A DNA stretch of 64,000 bases from an uncultured Roseivirga sp. GTDB lineage: Bacteria; Bacteroidota; Bacteroidia; Cytophagales; Cyclobacteriaceae. This document shows, piece by piece, positions 51,724 through 58,996 of the stretch (position 1 is the first letter of the stretch; each line of letters begins with the position of its first letter). The position numbers and the translations under genes were made by a program. The notes beneath the pieces were generated by a model. The model ran no database searches. It was not told the origin of the DNA and saw nothing but the letters and a program-made list of their open reading frames with translations. The stretch lies in assembly GCA_947493005.1 (NCBI GenBank), contig CANLOY010000007.1, positions 62,001 through 126,000 on the forward strand. Reading direction: 5' to 3'.

Positions 51724-52380
51724 ATGAGCTACACTAAAAGAAGACCTAATCAAGAGGTGAATGCAGGGTCAATGGCCGATATCGCCTTCTTGCTGTTGAT
51801 TTTTTTCCTTGTCACTACTCAAATTGCTACTAATAAGGGTATAACAATGGTTTTACCTCCTCCACCCGAAGACACTCCTCAGGTACCCTTACCCGAGAGA
51901 AATGTGCTCAAAATTCAATTGAACTCATTTAATAAAGTTCTTATTGAAGAAGATGTGATTCCTAACCTTGATATGATAAATGAAATTGTATATGACTTTG
52001 TTCTGAATTTCGGTGATCCAGGTAATGTCAAGAAGGGGAAAGCGAATATGAGCGATGTAGAAACCTTTGCATCATTGCCAGCTTCCATGAAGAACTACAT
52101 CAGAAACAACTTAGGCTCTGGTACCTCATCTGATGGACCAAGCGAAGCAATAGTTTCGGTGCAGACCGATAGAGGTAGCAGCTATGAAATGTATATAAAA
52201 GTAATGGATGAAATCAGTGAAGCCTATTATACTATCTATGGTGCAAGAGTAGGGCTTTCAGCAGAAGAGTATAGAAAACTGAATAGAAATGACCCAAGGC
52301 AAAGGCTTTTATATGAAAAAGGAAAAGCAGGAATAAATAAGGCTATCTCACTTGCTGACCCTACCAAAATGGGGGGATAG
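51724..52380 (+). CDS. ExbD/TolR-family biopolymer transport protein, no ExbB beside it
   Basis: A 218-residue ExbD/TolR protein. The N-terminus VNAGSMADIAFLLLIFFLVTTQIATNKGI (12-40) carries the conserved membrane Asp (Asp19) that takes up protons in the Tol and TonB motors. The periplasmic domain follows (TMVLPPPPEDTP, NVLKIQLN...), but it is interrupted by a long polar segment at about 100-150, so the protein is some 75 residues longer than E. coli ExbD. An ExbB/TolQ gene is normally adjacent and is absent here, so the partner must be encoded elsewhere. Two palindromes upstream and a terminator downstream suggest it is a unit on its own. Confidence 0.83.
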   Translation: MSYTKRRPNQEVNAGSMADIAFLLLIFFLVTTQIATNKGITMVLPPPPEDTPQVPLPERNVLKIQLNSFNKVLIEEDVIPNLDMINEIVYDFVLNFGDPGNVKKGKANMSDVETFASLPASMKNYIRNNLGSGTSSDGPSEAIVSVQTDRGSSYEMYIKVMDEISEAYYTIYGARVGLSAEEYRKLNRNDPRQRLLYEKGKAGINKAISLADPTKMGG

Positions 52381-52418
52381 GTGCTTTTAGTTGTTCTTTT
52401 GGCATTAGAATTGATTTT

Positions 52419-52443
52419 AGGGTTTCGCAAGAAGCCCTTTTCT
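52419..52443 (+). terminator. intrinsic terminator after exbD-like gene
   Basis: AGGGTTTC (52419-52426) pairs with GAAGCCCT (52431-52438, one G-T wobble) around the loop GCAA and runs into TTTTCT. It lies 39 bp after the stop codon and 26 bp before the DsbA start. Confidence 0.75.
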
Positions 52444-52469
52444 ATTACTTTCGTGAAAAAGCAAGCCTT

Positions 52470-53081
52470 ATGAGAACACTAGCTCTTTATTTGATCTTAA
52501 CATTATCTTCTGTTTCAGCCTTTGCTCAAGCAAGCTTTGAAGAAGGTAAGCACTATGAAATAGTTGCAGAACAGAAGACAGCTACCCCAACGGTAACAGA
52601 GTTCTTTTCGCTTTTCTGTGGGCATTGCTTTCAGTTTGAGGCATTGGTTGATACGGTTTCAGCTTCTTTAAAGCCAGGGACAAAGTTTGAAAAATCTCAT
52701 GTTAGCTACATACCCCGTGATAATCAAGAGGTGCAAAAAGCTATTGTTAAGGCCTTTGTGGCAATGAACGATCTTGGAAAACAGAAAGAACTTAGTCGAC
52801 AATTTTTCGCAGCCATTCATTTAAAGGGTGTGAAGTTTGAAACCGAAAAGGATGTTAAACAGATCTTTATCGCTAATGATATTTCGGAGTCCGAGGTGAC
52901 AAAACTGTTCAATGATAAGGACTTGATCAAAAGAGCCATTGTGATGAGTAGAGAATGGGAGAAAAAGAAAGTGACCAATGTGCCAACACTTGTCGTTAAT
53001 GGTAAATACAAAATCAATATGGCCAGTTTAACAAGCCTCGACCAATTAATTGCCCTTACTAATCACTTGCTGGAAAAATAG
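52470..53081 (+). CDS. dsbA: periplasmic thiol:disulfide oxidoreductase, DsbA-like
   Basis: A 203-residue secreted thioredoxin-fold protein. A signal peptide (1-20, cut after AFAQ) is followed by YEIVAEQKTATPTVTEFFSLFCGHCFQFE, which closely tracks E. coli DsbA (VLEFFSFFCPHCYQFE). The active site is C50-G-H-C53 instead of CPHC, a spelling known from protein disulfide isomerases that raises the redox potential. The cis-proline (P172, TNVPTLVVNGKY) and the helical insert are in place. It should introduce or shuffle disulfides in the periplasm. No dsbB is nearby. The strong likeness to the gammaproteobacterial type is unexpected in this phylum. Confidence 0.85.
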   Translation: MRTLALYLILTLSSVSAFAQASFEEGKHYEIVAEQKTATPTVTEFFSLFCGHCFQFEALVDTVSASLKPGTKFEKSHVSYIPRDNQEVQKAIVKAFVAMNDLGKQKELSRQFFAAIHLKGVKFETEKDVKQIFIANDISESEVTKLFNDKDLIKRAIVMSREWEKKKVTNVPTLVVNGKYKINMASLTSLDQLIALTNHLLEK

Positions 53082-53152
53082 TCCTTCCATTTAAAAAAAA
53101 GGTGTTGAACATTATCGGTTCTTGGTTGAACTTGGGTTAAAATCTCAAGCTG

Positions 53153-55327
53153 ATGAAGAACTTACTCCTTTTCTTTTTACTAACCTTTCTTTTATCCTGT
53201 CAACCAGGTGCTACTGATGAAGCGGCAAAATGGCAAGAGCAGGCCGAACGTGTCACCATTATAAGAGATGACTACGGTGTACCTCATATCTATGGAAAGA
53301 CAGATGCAGATGCTGTTTTTGGAATGCTTTACGCGCAATGTGAAGATGATTTTCCAAGAGTAGAAAGAAACTACTATTGGGCAATAGGAAAGTTAGCTGA
53401 AGCAGAAGGAGAAGAAGCATTGTATAGCGACTTGAGGGCCAGACTGTACATGACCATTGACGAGGCCAAGGCGGCTTACGAGTCTGCTCCGGATTGGCTA
53501 AAGGAACTTTGTCAGGCTTATGCCGATGGAATCAATTACTATTTGCATACCCATCCTCAGGTACAACCCAAAGTACTGACTCGCTTTGAGCCTTGGTTTC
53601 CAATGTTCTTCTTTGAAGGGTCCATTGGGGGAGACATTGAAAGTGTATCTACAAGGAGAATCAAATCATTCTATGATGAAGGTCAATCTGTGGCTTTTGT
53701 TGAACCTTCTTTGGCCGAATTATTTGAAGATGAGCCAAAAGGGTCTAATGGATTTGCCGTTTCTGGTCAGCATACTGCTTCAGGAAATGCCATGCTTTTA
53801 ATTAACCCGCATACTTCATTCTACTTTAGGGGAGAATCTCAGGTTGTAAGTGAAGAAGGGCTTAATGCCTATGGTGCTACTACCTGGGGGCAGTTCTTTA
53901 TCTATCAGGGTTTTAATGAAAAAAATGGTTGGATGCATACTTCGACCCGTGTAGATTTTATGGATGACTTTCTTGAAACTGTGGAAGAACGAGATGGGAA
54001 ACTTCAGTATATGTATGGTGAAGAATGGAGAGATGTAGAAGTATCAGAGGTGACTTTGAAATACAAGGACGGTAATGAAATGAAAGAGAAGACCTTTCCA
54101 ACATATAGAACTCATCATGGACCTATTACTGGAAAGATTAACGATAAGTGGGTAGCTACAAAACTAAACTGGAAGCCCGTAGATGCTTTGATTCAATCTT
54201 TCACCAGAACAAAGACTGCGAATCACGAGGAGTTTTGGGAAATGATGAAGATCAGAAGAAACTCTTCAAACAATACTGTTTATGCTGATGCTGACGGTAC
54301 TATTGCCTACTACCACGGTGATTTTATACCCAAAAGAGACCCGCAGTTTGACTACCAAAGACCGGTTGATGGAAGTAATCCAGCTACAGACTGGCAGGGG
54401 ATGCATGAGTTAGATGAGATCATTACCTTGGTTAACCCGGGGAATGGATGGATACAGAATTGTAATTCCACTCCATTTACCGCAGCTGCCGAGTTTAGCC
54501 CTAAAAAAGAAGACTACCCTTTTTATATGGCGCCCGATGCCGAAAACTTCCGAGGTGTTCATGCGGTACAAGTGTTGAGCAAGGCTGAGGGCTTGACAAT
54601 GGATGGGTTGATTGAATTGGCTTATGACCCATACCTGCCTGCCTTTGAAAAGGTGATTCCGGGTCTTTTGAAAGCAATTGAACGTAACCCTTCTAAAATG
54701 AAAGCCCTCCACAAGCCCTATCAGATACTAAAAAAGTGGGATTTGAAAACTTCAAAAGAATCTGTAGCTATGACCTTGGCGCACTTTTATGGAATGCTTT
54801 ATAACCGGAAAGGAAAGAATCCGGAAAGACTTAGGGGCAATGAACGCTTTGACTACTTTGGAACTGGCTCACCTTACGAAGAACGTATTTCGATTTTTGA
54901 AGAAGCGCTAGGTCAAATTGAAGAAGACTTTGGTACATGGGAATTACCTTGGGGAGAGTACAATCGTTTTCAAAGGCTTTCAGGAGACATCAATTTAAAA
55001 TATGATGACAATGCACCGAGTATTCCTGTAGGCTTAACTACAGCTCGTTGGGGAGCTTTGGCTGCCTATGGTGCCCGTAGCTTTAATGGAACAAAAAAGA
55101 TTTATGGCTATAGAGGAAACAGCTTTGTAGCAGTTGTAGAATTTGGCGATAAGGTAAAGGCTAAAAGTATGCTTGCAGGAGGGCAGAGCAATAAACCGGA
55201 CTCCCCACACTTTGATGATCAGGTACAACGATATGCTGATGCACAATTCAAGGATGTACCTTTCTACAAAGAAGATGTGGAAGCAAGAGCTGAGGAGACT
55301 TACAAACCGGGCAAAAGAACTAAATAG
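53153..55327 (+). CDS. penicillin acylase-family lipoprotein (AHL acylase-like)
   Basis: A 724-residue Ntn-hydrolase of the penicillin G/acyl-homoserine lactone acylase family. A lipobox (LLSC, Cys16) predicts anchoring to the envelope. VTIIRDDYGVPHIYG (34-48) is the typical alpha-subunit start. The autocatalytic site is GSNGFAV with Ser198, which becomes the N-terminal nucleophile of the beta subunit after self-cleavage, followed by LLINPH and later the oxyanion Asn region. Family members hydrolyse amide-linked acyl chains such as beta-lactams or quorum-sensing lactones. The C-terminus is Lys/Arg-rich. It is convergent with the permease gene, separated by a palindromic repeat. Confidence 0.88.
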   Translation: MKNLLLFFLLTFLLSCQPGATDEAAKWQEQAERVTIIRDDYGVPHIYGKTDADAVFGMLYAQCEDDFPRVERNYYWAIGKLAEAEGEEALYSDLRARLYMTIDEAKAAYESAPDWLKELCQAYADGINYYLHTHPQVQPKVLTRFEPWFPMFFFEGSIGGDIESVSTRRIKSFYDEGQSVAFVEPSLAELFEDEPKGSNGFAVSGQHTASGNAMLLINPHTSFYFRGESQVVSEEGLNAYGATTWGQFFIYQGFNEKNGWMHTSTRVDFMDDFLETVEERDGKLQYMYGEEWRDVEVSEVTLKYKDGNEMKEKTFPTYRTHHGPITGKINDKWVATKLNWKPVDALIQSFTRTKTANHEEFWEMMKIRRNSSNNTVYADADGTIAYYHGDFIPKRDPQFDYQRPVDGSNPATDWQGMHELDEIITLVNPGNGWIQNCNSTPFTAAAEFSPKKEDYPFYMAPDAENFRGVHAVQVLSKAEGLTMDGLIELAYDPYLPAFEKVIPGLLKAIERNPSKMKALHKPYQILKKWDLKTSKESVAMTLAHFYGMLYNRKGKNPERLRGNERFDYFGTGSPYEERISIFEEALGQIEEDFGTWELPWGEYNRFQRLSGDINLKYDDNAPSIPVGLTTARWGALAAYGARSFNGTKKIYGYRGNSFVAVVEFGDKVKAKSMLAGGQSNKPDSPHFDDQVQRYADAQFKDVPFYKEDVEARAEETYKPGKRTK

Positions 55328-55331
55328 TAAG

Positions 55332-55406
55332 CGTCATTCTGAGCGAAGCGAAAGAATCTGCTGGCAATCAGTAGATTCTTTCAGTCGTACCTCCTTCAGA
55401 ATGACG
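55332..55406. repeat. 75-bp palindromic intergenic repeat (REP/MITE-like hairpin)
   Basis: CGTCATTCTGA (55332-55342) is mirrored by TCAGAATGACG (55396-55406); inside, AAAGAATCT (55351-55359) pairs with AGATTCTTT (55373-55381) and CTG (55361-55363) with CAG (55369-55371). The sequence CATTCTGAGCGAAGCG followed by AAAGAATC is a spelling I recognise from dispersed intergenic repeats in many bacterial genomes, especially Bacteroidota. It lies exactly between two convergent genes (5 bp and 9 bp from their ends) and could terminate both. Confidence 0.7.
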
Positions 55407-55414
55407 TTCTTATT

Positions 55415-58078
55415 CTACTCTGTCCTTAGATTCTTAACAGGATTGGCTCTTGCTGCTTTGATAGAGTGATAGCTAACCGTTAACCATGCGACCATAAGAG
55501 AAATAGCTCCTCCGATAAGAAAAGAGAACCATGTATCAGTCATATTGATACGATAAGCAAAGCTGTCTAGCCATTGACTCATAACCCAAATCGAAGCTGG
55601 AATTGCGAGTAAGATTGCCAGAAAGATTAGTTTGTTAAAGTCGTTGACTAATAAGACCACAACCCTCGCTGAACTGGCTCCTAGTACTTTTCTTACTCCT
55701 ATTTCTTTTATTCTGCTCCCGATTATGAAAGTGGCTAAGCCAAATAAACCAATGCAAGCAATCCAGATTGCGATACCGGTAAAAACCAGAAATAGCTCTC
55801 CAGATTTCTCTTCCGTTTCGTAAAGTTCATTCAGTGTGTCGTCTAAGAAGCTGTAAACATAGGTTTGATTGGGGGCTTGAACCCTCCAGATTTCACGAAT
55901 GCTTTCTACGATGTTTGATGCCTGAGATGGATTTATCCTTAAAGCCAGATTAGCAACATTACCGCCCACGGCACTCTCACTACTGAAAATTCCCATTGGA
56001 GTTATCTCAGTATGAAGAGATTTGTAATTATAATCCTTGATGACTCCAACAACCTGATAAACTATATCTCCTTGAGGGTTATTGGCTCCTTGAACATTGG
56101 TGATTCTTGCTCCAATTGGGTCTCCTGTAATACCAAGTGCCTTTACTGCCGACTCATTAAGGATGAGTGCTAATGAGTCGTTAAAATCTTTTGAAAATGA
56201 TCTTCCTGTTAACACCTCTATATTCATTGTTTCTTGGTACTCATCAGCAAAAACAGCGCAGTTTAAGGCAATTGACTCATTCATTCCTTCTTGCCTGAAC
56301 GAACCACCGAAATAGATGCCACTACCAGGCATTGCCGTTGTTCCGCCAATGCTGTTTACTCCTGGTATTTTGGCTATTTCTGTTTTAAAGGTTTCTATGT
56401 CTTGTACGCCAAATGCTCTCTCTATTACCAAAAGATTTTCCTTATCAAAGCCTAGATCTCTGTTCTGAAGATACTTCATTTGTTGACCGACAATAAGTGT
56501 ACTGCAAATCAGTACTATTGAAATGAAGAACTGAAAGATTACCAGCCCATTTCTTATCCAGGCACCATTCTTACTCCTTATTAATTTACCTTTCAGAACT
56601 ATTACTGGTTGAAAAGAGGAAAGTACAAAGGCAGGGTAAACCCCAGCAATAACACCAAGCACAAAACTGAAAGCAATCAGAATAATGATATTCTGGATTA
56701 TCATAAATTCGTTCAATACGATACTTTTGCCAATAAAGCCATTGAAGCCAGGCATTATAATATAGGTTAATCCGATAGCAATCAGCATGCTGCTTAGACT
56801 TACAAAAATCGACTCGAATAAGAATTGATTTACTAGCTGTTTTTTCTCTGAACCTAGGACCTTTCTTATTCCTACTTCCTTGGCTCGTTCAGTAGACCTG
56901 GCAGTGGCAAGGTTTATGAAATTAACAGCGGCCAAAGCAACTATGAATATGGCTATTGAAAGGAAGATGTAGATGTAGGTAATGTTTCCATTTGCTTCGA
57001 ATTCTGCTTCTAGCTGAGATTTGAGGTGTATATCCTGAATGGGTTGCAGGAAATAGTTGTAACCATTTCCACTGGCTTTGAAATCTTCAAATGAAATTTT
57101 CTGATTGCGTTCTATCTGGCCTGCAGCATATTTCTCTACTAATTCATTATATTTTTCATTGATCAATTCAGCATCAACACCTTCTCGAAGCAATAAGTAG
57201 TTATGCACAGAAAAATTAACAAAGTTGGTTTGAAGGAAATTGAGCGACTCCAAATTAATAAGTAAATCAAATTTGAAATGGGTGTTTTCAGGAGTGTCTT
57301 CAGCTATTCCACTAACGATCAGGTCACCTAAGTCTGATTTAAGTATTTCCCCAATTGGATTCTTGTTGCCAAAGTATTTGAGAGCTGTACTTTGCGATAG
57401 TACTACCGCATTTTGAACGCTGAATATTTCTTCCTTTTTCCCATCAAGTATCTTGATTCCGAATAGTTCAAAGAAATTTTTGTCCGCTGCTTTCAACCCA
57501 TTTTCTAAAAATGTTTCATTGTTATAAGTAACGTTGATTCCAAAACCAGGGAATATGCGACAAAAGGCCTCTACTTCAGGAAAATCGAGAGCTGCTTGCT
57601 CAGCCATTGAAAATGGAGTGAGGGCATAGTGTGAAGTATGATCAGGGTAAAACCTGTCTAGGGCTAGCCTATAAAGACGGTCTTTATTAGGATGATAATT
57701 GTCATAGCTTATTTCACTATTTACATAGAGCAAAATGAGCATACAAACACTGAGGCTAATTGCAAGACCGCCAACATTAATGATAGTGTAAAGTTTATGC
57801 TTCAGTAAGTTTCTGAGCGCAAGTTTAGCGTTGATTTTGAACATTGCTGTGAAATTTAGATTGTTGTTGAGTTTTATTCTTTTTATCACCGAAGGCCTGA
57901 TCATTTTCAGGACTTCTTTTTTGTATAGGCGATTGGCGATGGTTGCACCCTGATCTTTGAGGTTTTCATGATATTCTTCTTCCAAATCTCCCTGTAGCTC
58001 AGCATGGTATTCTTCTTTGCAAAACCATGAAAAGAGTTTGGTGAAAAATGGTGAAGGATGCGCATCTCCTTTAGGCAT
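55415..58078 (-). CDS. FtsX-type ABC transporter permease with N-terminal prefix domain (module 1)
   Basis: An 887-residue MacB/FtsX-like permease. The first 75 residues are a cytoplasmic prefix domain (LFSWFCKEEYHAELQGDLEEEYHENL) followed by a basic link. Membrane helices occur near 100-120, 370-395, 420-445, 465-490, 515-535 and three near the C-terminus (about 760-870), with two large periplasmic domains of the MacB type between, so the FtsX unit is duplicated. It ends in RANPVKNLRTE like its two neighbours. The start overlaps the PadR gene by 8 bp. No ATPase gene is beside it, so it must use one encoded elsewhere or act without one. Confidence 0.88.
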   Translation of the reverse strand: MPKGDAHPSPFFTKLFSWFCKEEYHAELQGDLEEEYHENLKDQGATIANRLYKKEVLKMIRPSVIKRIKLNNNLNFTAMFKINAKLALRNLLKHKLYTIINVGGLAISLSVCMLILLYVNSEISYDNYHPNKDRLYRLALDRFYPDHTSHYALTPFSMAEQAALDFPEVEAFCRIFPGFGINVTYNNETFLENGLKAADKNFFELFGIKILDGKKEEIFSVQNAVVLSQSTALKYFGNKNPIGEILKSDLGDLIVSGIAEDTPENTHFKFDLLINLESLNFLQTNFVNFSVHNYLLLREGVDAELINEKYNELVEKYAAGQIERNQKISFEDFKASGNGYNYFLQPIQDIHLKSQLEAEFEANGNITYIYIFLSIAIFIVALAAVNFINLATARSTERAKEVGIRKVLGSEKKQLVNQFLFESIFVSLSSMLIAIGLTYIIMPGFNGFIGKSIVLNEFMIIQNIIILIAFSFVLGVIAGVYPAFVLSSFQPVIVLKGKLIRSKNGAWIRNGLVIFQFFISIVLICSTLIVGQQMKYLQNRDLGFDKENLLVIERAFGVQDIETFKTEIAKIPGVNSIGGTTAMPGSGIYFGGSFRQEGMNESIALNCAVFADEYQETMNIEVLTGRSFSKDFNDSLALILNESAVKALGITGDPIGARITNVQGANNPQGDIVYQVVGVIKDYNYKSLHTEITPMGIFSSESAVGGNVANLALRINPSQASNIVESIREIWRVQAPNQTYVYSFLDDTLNELYETEEKSGELFLVFTGIAIWIACIGLFGLATFIIGSRIKEIGVRKVLGASSARVVVLLVNDFNKLIFLAILLAIPASIWVMSQWLDSFAYRINMTDTWFSFLIGGAISLMVAWLTVSYHSIKAARANPVKNLRTE

Positions 58079-58409
58079 ACTGAAGCTCTAATCTTATACT
58101 AGGTATTCTGTCCCATAGATTATCTCTCATTTCGCGAGCCTCATGGAGGGCTTCCTTGCCTTTATTGGTTACTTCATAATATCGCTTTGGTCTGCCACCT
58201 CTTTCTTCATTGGCTTCCCCTTGTCTGGACTTGAGAAACCCTTTTTCTTCAAGCCTTGTCAGGGCAGTGTGCAAAGCACCTCTACTGATGCTACGTTTGA
58301 TGTTTTTGTTGATTTCTTTTTTGATACTGACTCCATACGCATCGTCACCCAGCACTAATATTGTGAGGAGGGCTACCTCTTGAAATTCGCCCAAATGTGT
58401 CCCTTTCAT
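58071..58409 (-). CDS. PadR-family transcriptional regulator (module 1)
   Basis: A 112-residue winged-helix PadR protein: MKGTHLGEFQEVALLTILVL, helix-turn-helix ISRGALHTALTRLEEKGFLKSRQG and wing RGGRPKRYYEVTNKGKEAL. PadR proteins usually repress a neighbouring transporter until a ligand binds. It overlaps the permease gene downstream and is 67% alike by eye to the PadR at 61600-61929 (shared LGEFQE, YGVSI, ISRGALHTALTRL). A pair of 16-bp direct repeats lies 9 bp before the start and is its likely operator. Confidence 0.92.
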   Translation of the reverse strand: MKGTHLGEFQEVALLTILVLGDDAYGVSIKKEINKNIKRSISRGALHTALTRLEEKGFLKSRQGEANEERGGRPKRYYEVTNKGKEALHEAREMRDNLWDRIPSIRLELQYA

Positions 58410-58417
58410 AAAAGCTA

Positions 58418-58465
58418 GTTCTAATTTGAAGACTAAGGTATGAAATCTTGTTCTAATTTGAAGAC
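58418..58465 (-). promoter_or_regulatory. exact 16-bp direct repeats before PadR gene (putative operator)
   Basis: GTTCTAATTTGAAGAC occurs at 58418-58433 and again at 58450-58465 (plus-strand reading), 32 bp apart, about three helical turns. Each copy has the core TTC-N6-GAA. Related copies lie in the same position before the second PadR gene (61939-61985). Confidence 0.65.
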
Positions 58466-58514
58466 ATGCAAGAGTAAAAAAGAAACACAGTTACTGAGCT
58501 TCTTTTCTTGCAGG

Positions 58515-58970
58515 TTACAGGGTAGACCTCAGGTAATCTTCTTTTTTATCTCCATACACTGATTCAAAAGAAATACTGATTTGAATTGTTCCTCCTTTCC
58601 TTACTCCTGTTTTGTAGGCTACAAGAGTGAGTATTTCATTAGGGGCAAGTATGTATGTTCCAAATGTCACCTCCTTTACCGGAGTTATAGTTGGGTCTGC
58701 ATATAAAAACCCGGGTTTCCATGAATTGAACAGGCTGTCATTAATTTCAAAGGTGTAATCAGTGATTATGGCAGGGCCAGCACCTTTATTCCAGACTTTA
58801 TGACTAATAGTGTCACCCTGAGATTCGGTTATCCAACTTACATAGGGCATTAATGAAATACGATCATGTTTACGCTGGTGATTGACTTGCCAAATAGAGA
58901 CTACTACTGCCAATAAGGCTATTGTAATGAGGGCGTATGAGTCTAGTTTAGAAATAAATGTTTTCGCCAT
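58515..58970 (-). CDS. hypothetical bitopic membrane protein between permease modules
   Basis: I do not recognise this 151-residue protein. It has one membrane helix near the N-terminus (about 12-30, YALITIALLAVVVSIWQV), a basic juxtamembrane stretch (NHQRKHDR) and a beta-rich domain of about 115 residues, probably extracytoplasmic. It begins 26 bp after the second permease gene on the same strand and is likely co-transcribed with it. The PadR gene of module 1 follows 105 bp later with its own operator. Accessory protein of the transporter is a guess from position only. Confidence 0.65.
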   Translation of the reverse strand: MAKTFISKLDSYALITIALLAVVVSIWQVNHQRKHDRISLMPYVSWITESQGDTISHKVWNKGAGPAIITDYTFEINDSLFNSWKPGFLYADPTITPVKEVTFGTYILAPNEILTLVAYKTGVRKGGTIQISISFESVYGDKKEDYLRSTL

Positions 58971-58996
58971 TTTGCTTGAACTGTTAAGCCAGATTA

